Shown here one piece after another: positions 63,684 through 64,000 of a DNA stretch of 64,000 nucleotides. Below the pieces are notes generated by a model that saw nothing but the letters and a program-made list of their open reading frames with translations, did no database searches and was not told the origin of the DNA. The stretch comes from Mastigias papua (taxonomy: Eukaryota; Cnidaria; Scyphozoa; Rhizostomeae; Mastigiidae). The position numbers were made by a program, and so were the translations under genes. The DNA is taken from contig OZ025284.1 of the NCBI GenBank assembly GCA_964019165.1, positions 481,501 through 545,500 on the forward strand, in the 5' to 3' direction. Numbering within the stretch: position 1 is the first letter of the stretch; each line of letters opens with the position of its first letter.

Positions 63684-64000
63684 CTAAGGGAGAAGGAAAA
63701 ATACACATGAAACAAAATAGGTCACTAAACATTGGCAACTTTATTTACTTTCTGATGATTGCTTAAAGATAAAGTGGAATACTGCGAGAGGAAATCATTG
63801 CTATCCTTCCTAACTCTACCCGCTACATTCTACTAGAGATAATGAACTTACTTACAACTGATGCATCGAAGCAATATTCCCAGTTATTCAAAAGCAAATC
63901 CAAAAACCAACTAGAAACGATTCTGAAATAAGCCTATTCATCTTCTTATACGATGAGGTATTTCAATTGGTCAGGGTGCAGGCTCATCTTAACCTACTCT

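Overview
This is animal nuclear DNA: AT-rich, with many introns, and genes split into small exons with GT-AG junctions. I rebuilt the genes by hand by joining exons whose splice sites and codon phases agree. Recognised genes, left to right: two tandem CapA/PGA_cap-domain genes (- strand; the first runs off the left edge) plus the last-exon remnant of a third; SNRPG, the Sm protein G (+); a 34-exon single-pass membrane protein with a long cytoplasmic helical region, best matched by EVC2/limbin (+); NHP2, a box H/ACA snoRNP protein (-); TMEM127 (-); whirlin, WHRN (-); and the 3' end of a receptor tyrosine kinase that looks like FGFR (-), cut by the right edge.

The organism is an invertebrate metazoan. 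CapA-type genes with introns fit a cnidarian, where a bacterial-type poly-gamma-glutamate synthase gene has been linked to nematocyst capsules, but such genes are not unique to that phylum and nothing here fixes the species.

Layout: 1-8050 is a locally duplicated, repeat-rich CapA cluster with a reverse-transcriptase relic, an AT microsatellite and a 20-bp minisatellite. 8229-9971 is SNRPG. 10570-30211 is the EVC2-like gene, with several palindromic elements in its introns. 30697-35997 is NHP2, tail-to-tail with the EVC2-like gene, with a TA-flanked MITE and a non-LTR retrotransposon 3' end in intron 1. 35998-39846 is intergenic and holds a hAT-type MITE with a perfect 8-bp target duplication and a Harbinger-type MITE with TAA target duplications. 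39847-42705 is TMEM127, with another hAT-type MITE in an intron. 42706-45939 is mostly featureless. 45940-57971 is whirlin, with two retrotransposon fragments and two MITE-like repeats in its introns. 57972-62061 is intergenic with two MITE-like repeats. 62062-63683 is the kinase gene's 3' end.

The genes do not form one pathway. EVC2 (Hedgehog signalling at cilia), whirlin (stereocilia/ciliary scaffold) and FGFR (signalling) act at the cell surface; SNRPG and NHP2 are RNP housekeeping genes. The most unusual part is the CapA cluster: two full-length copies share an almost identical central tract inside otherwise diverged sequence, which suggests gene conversion, and a third copy is truncated.
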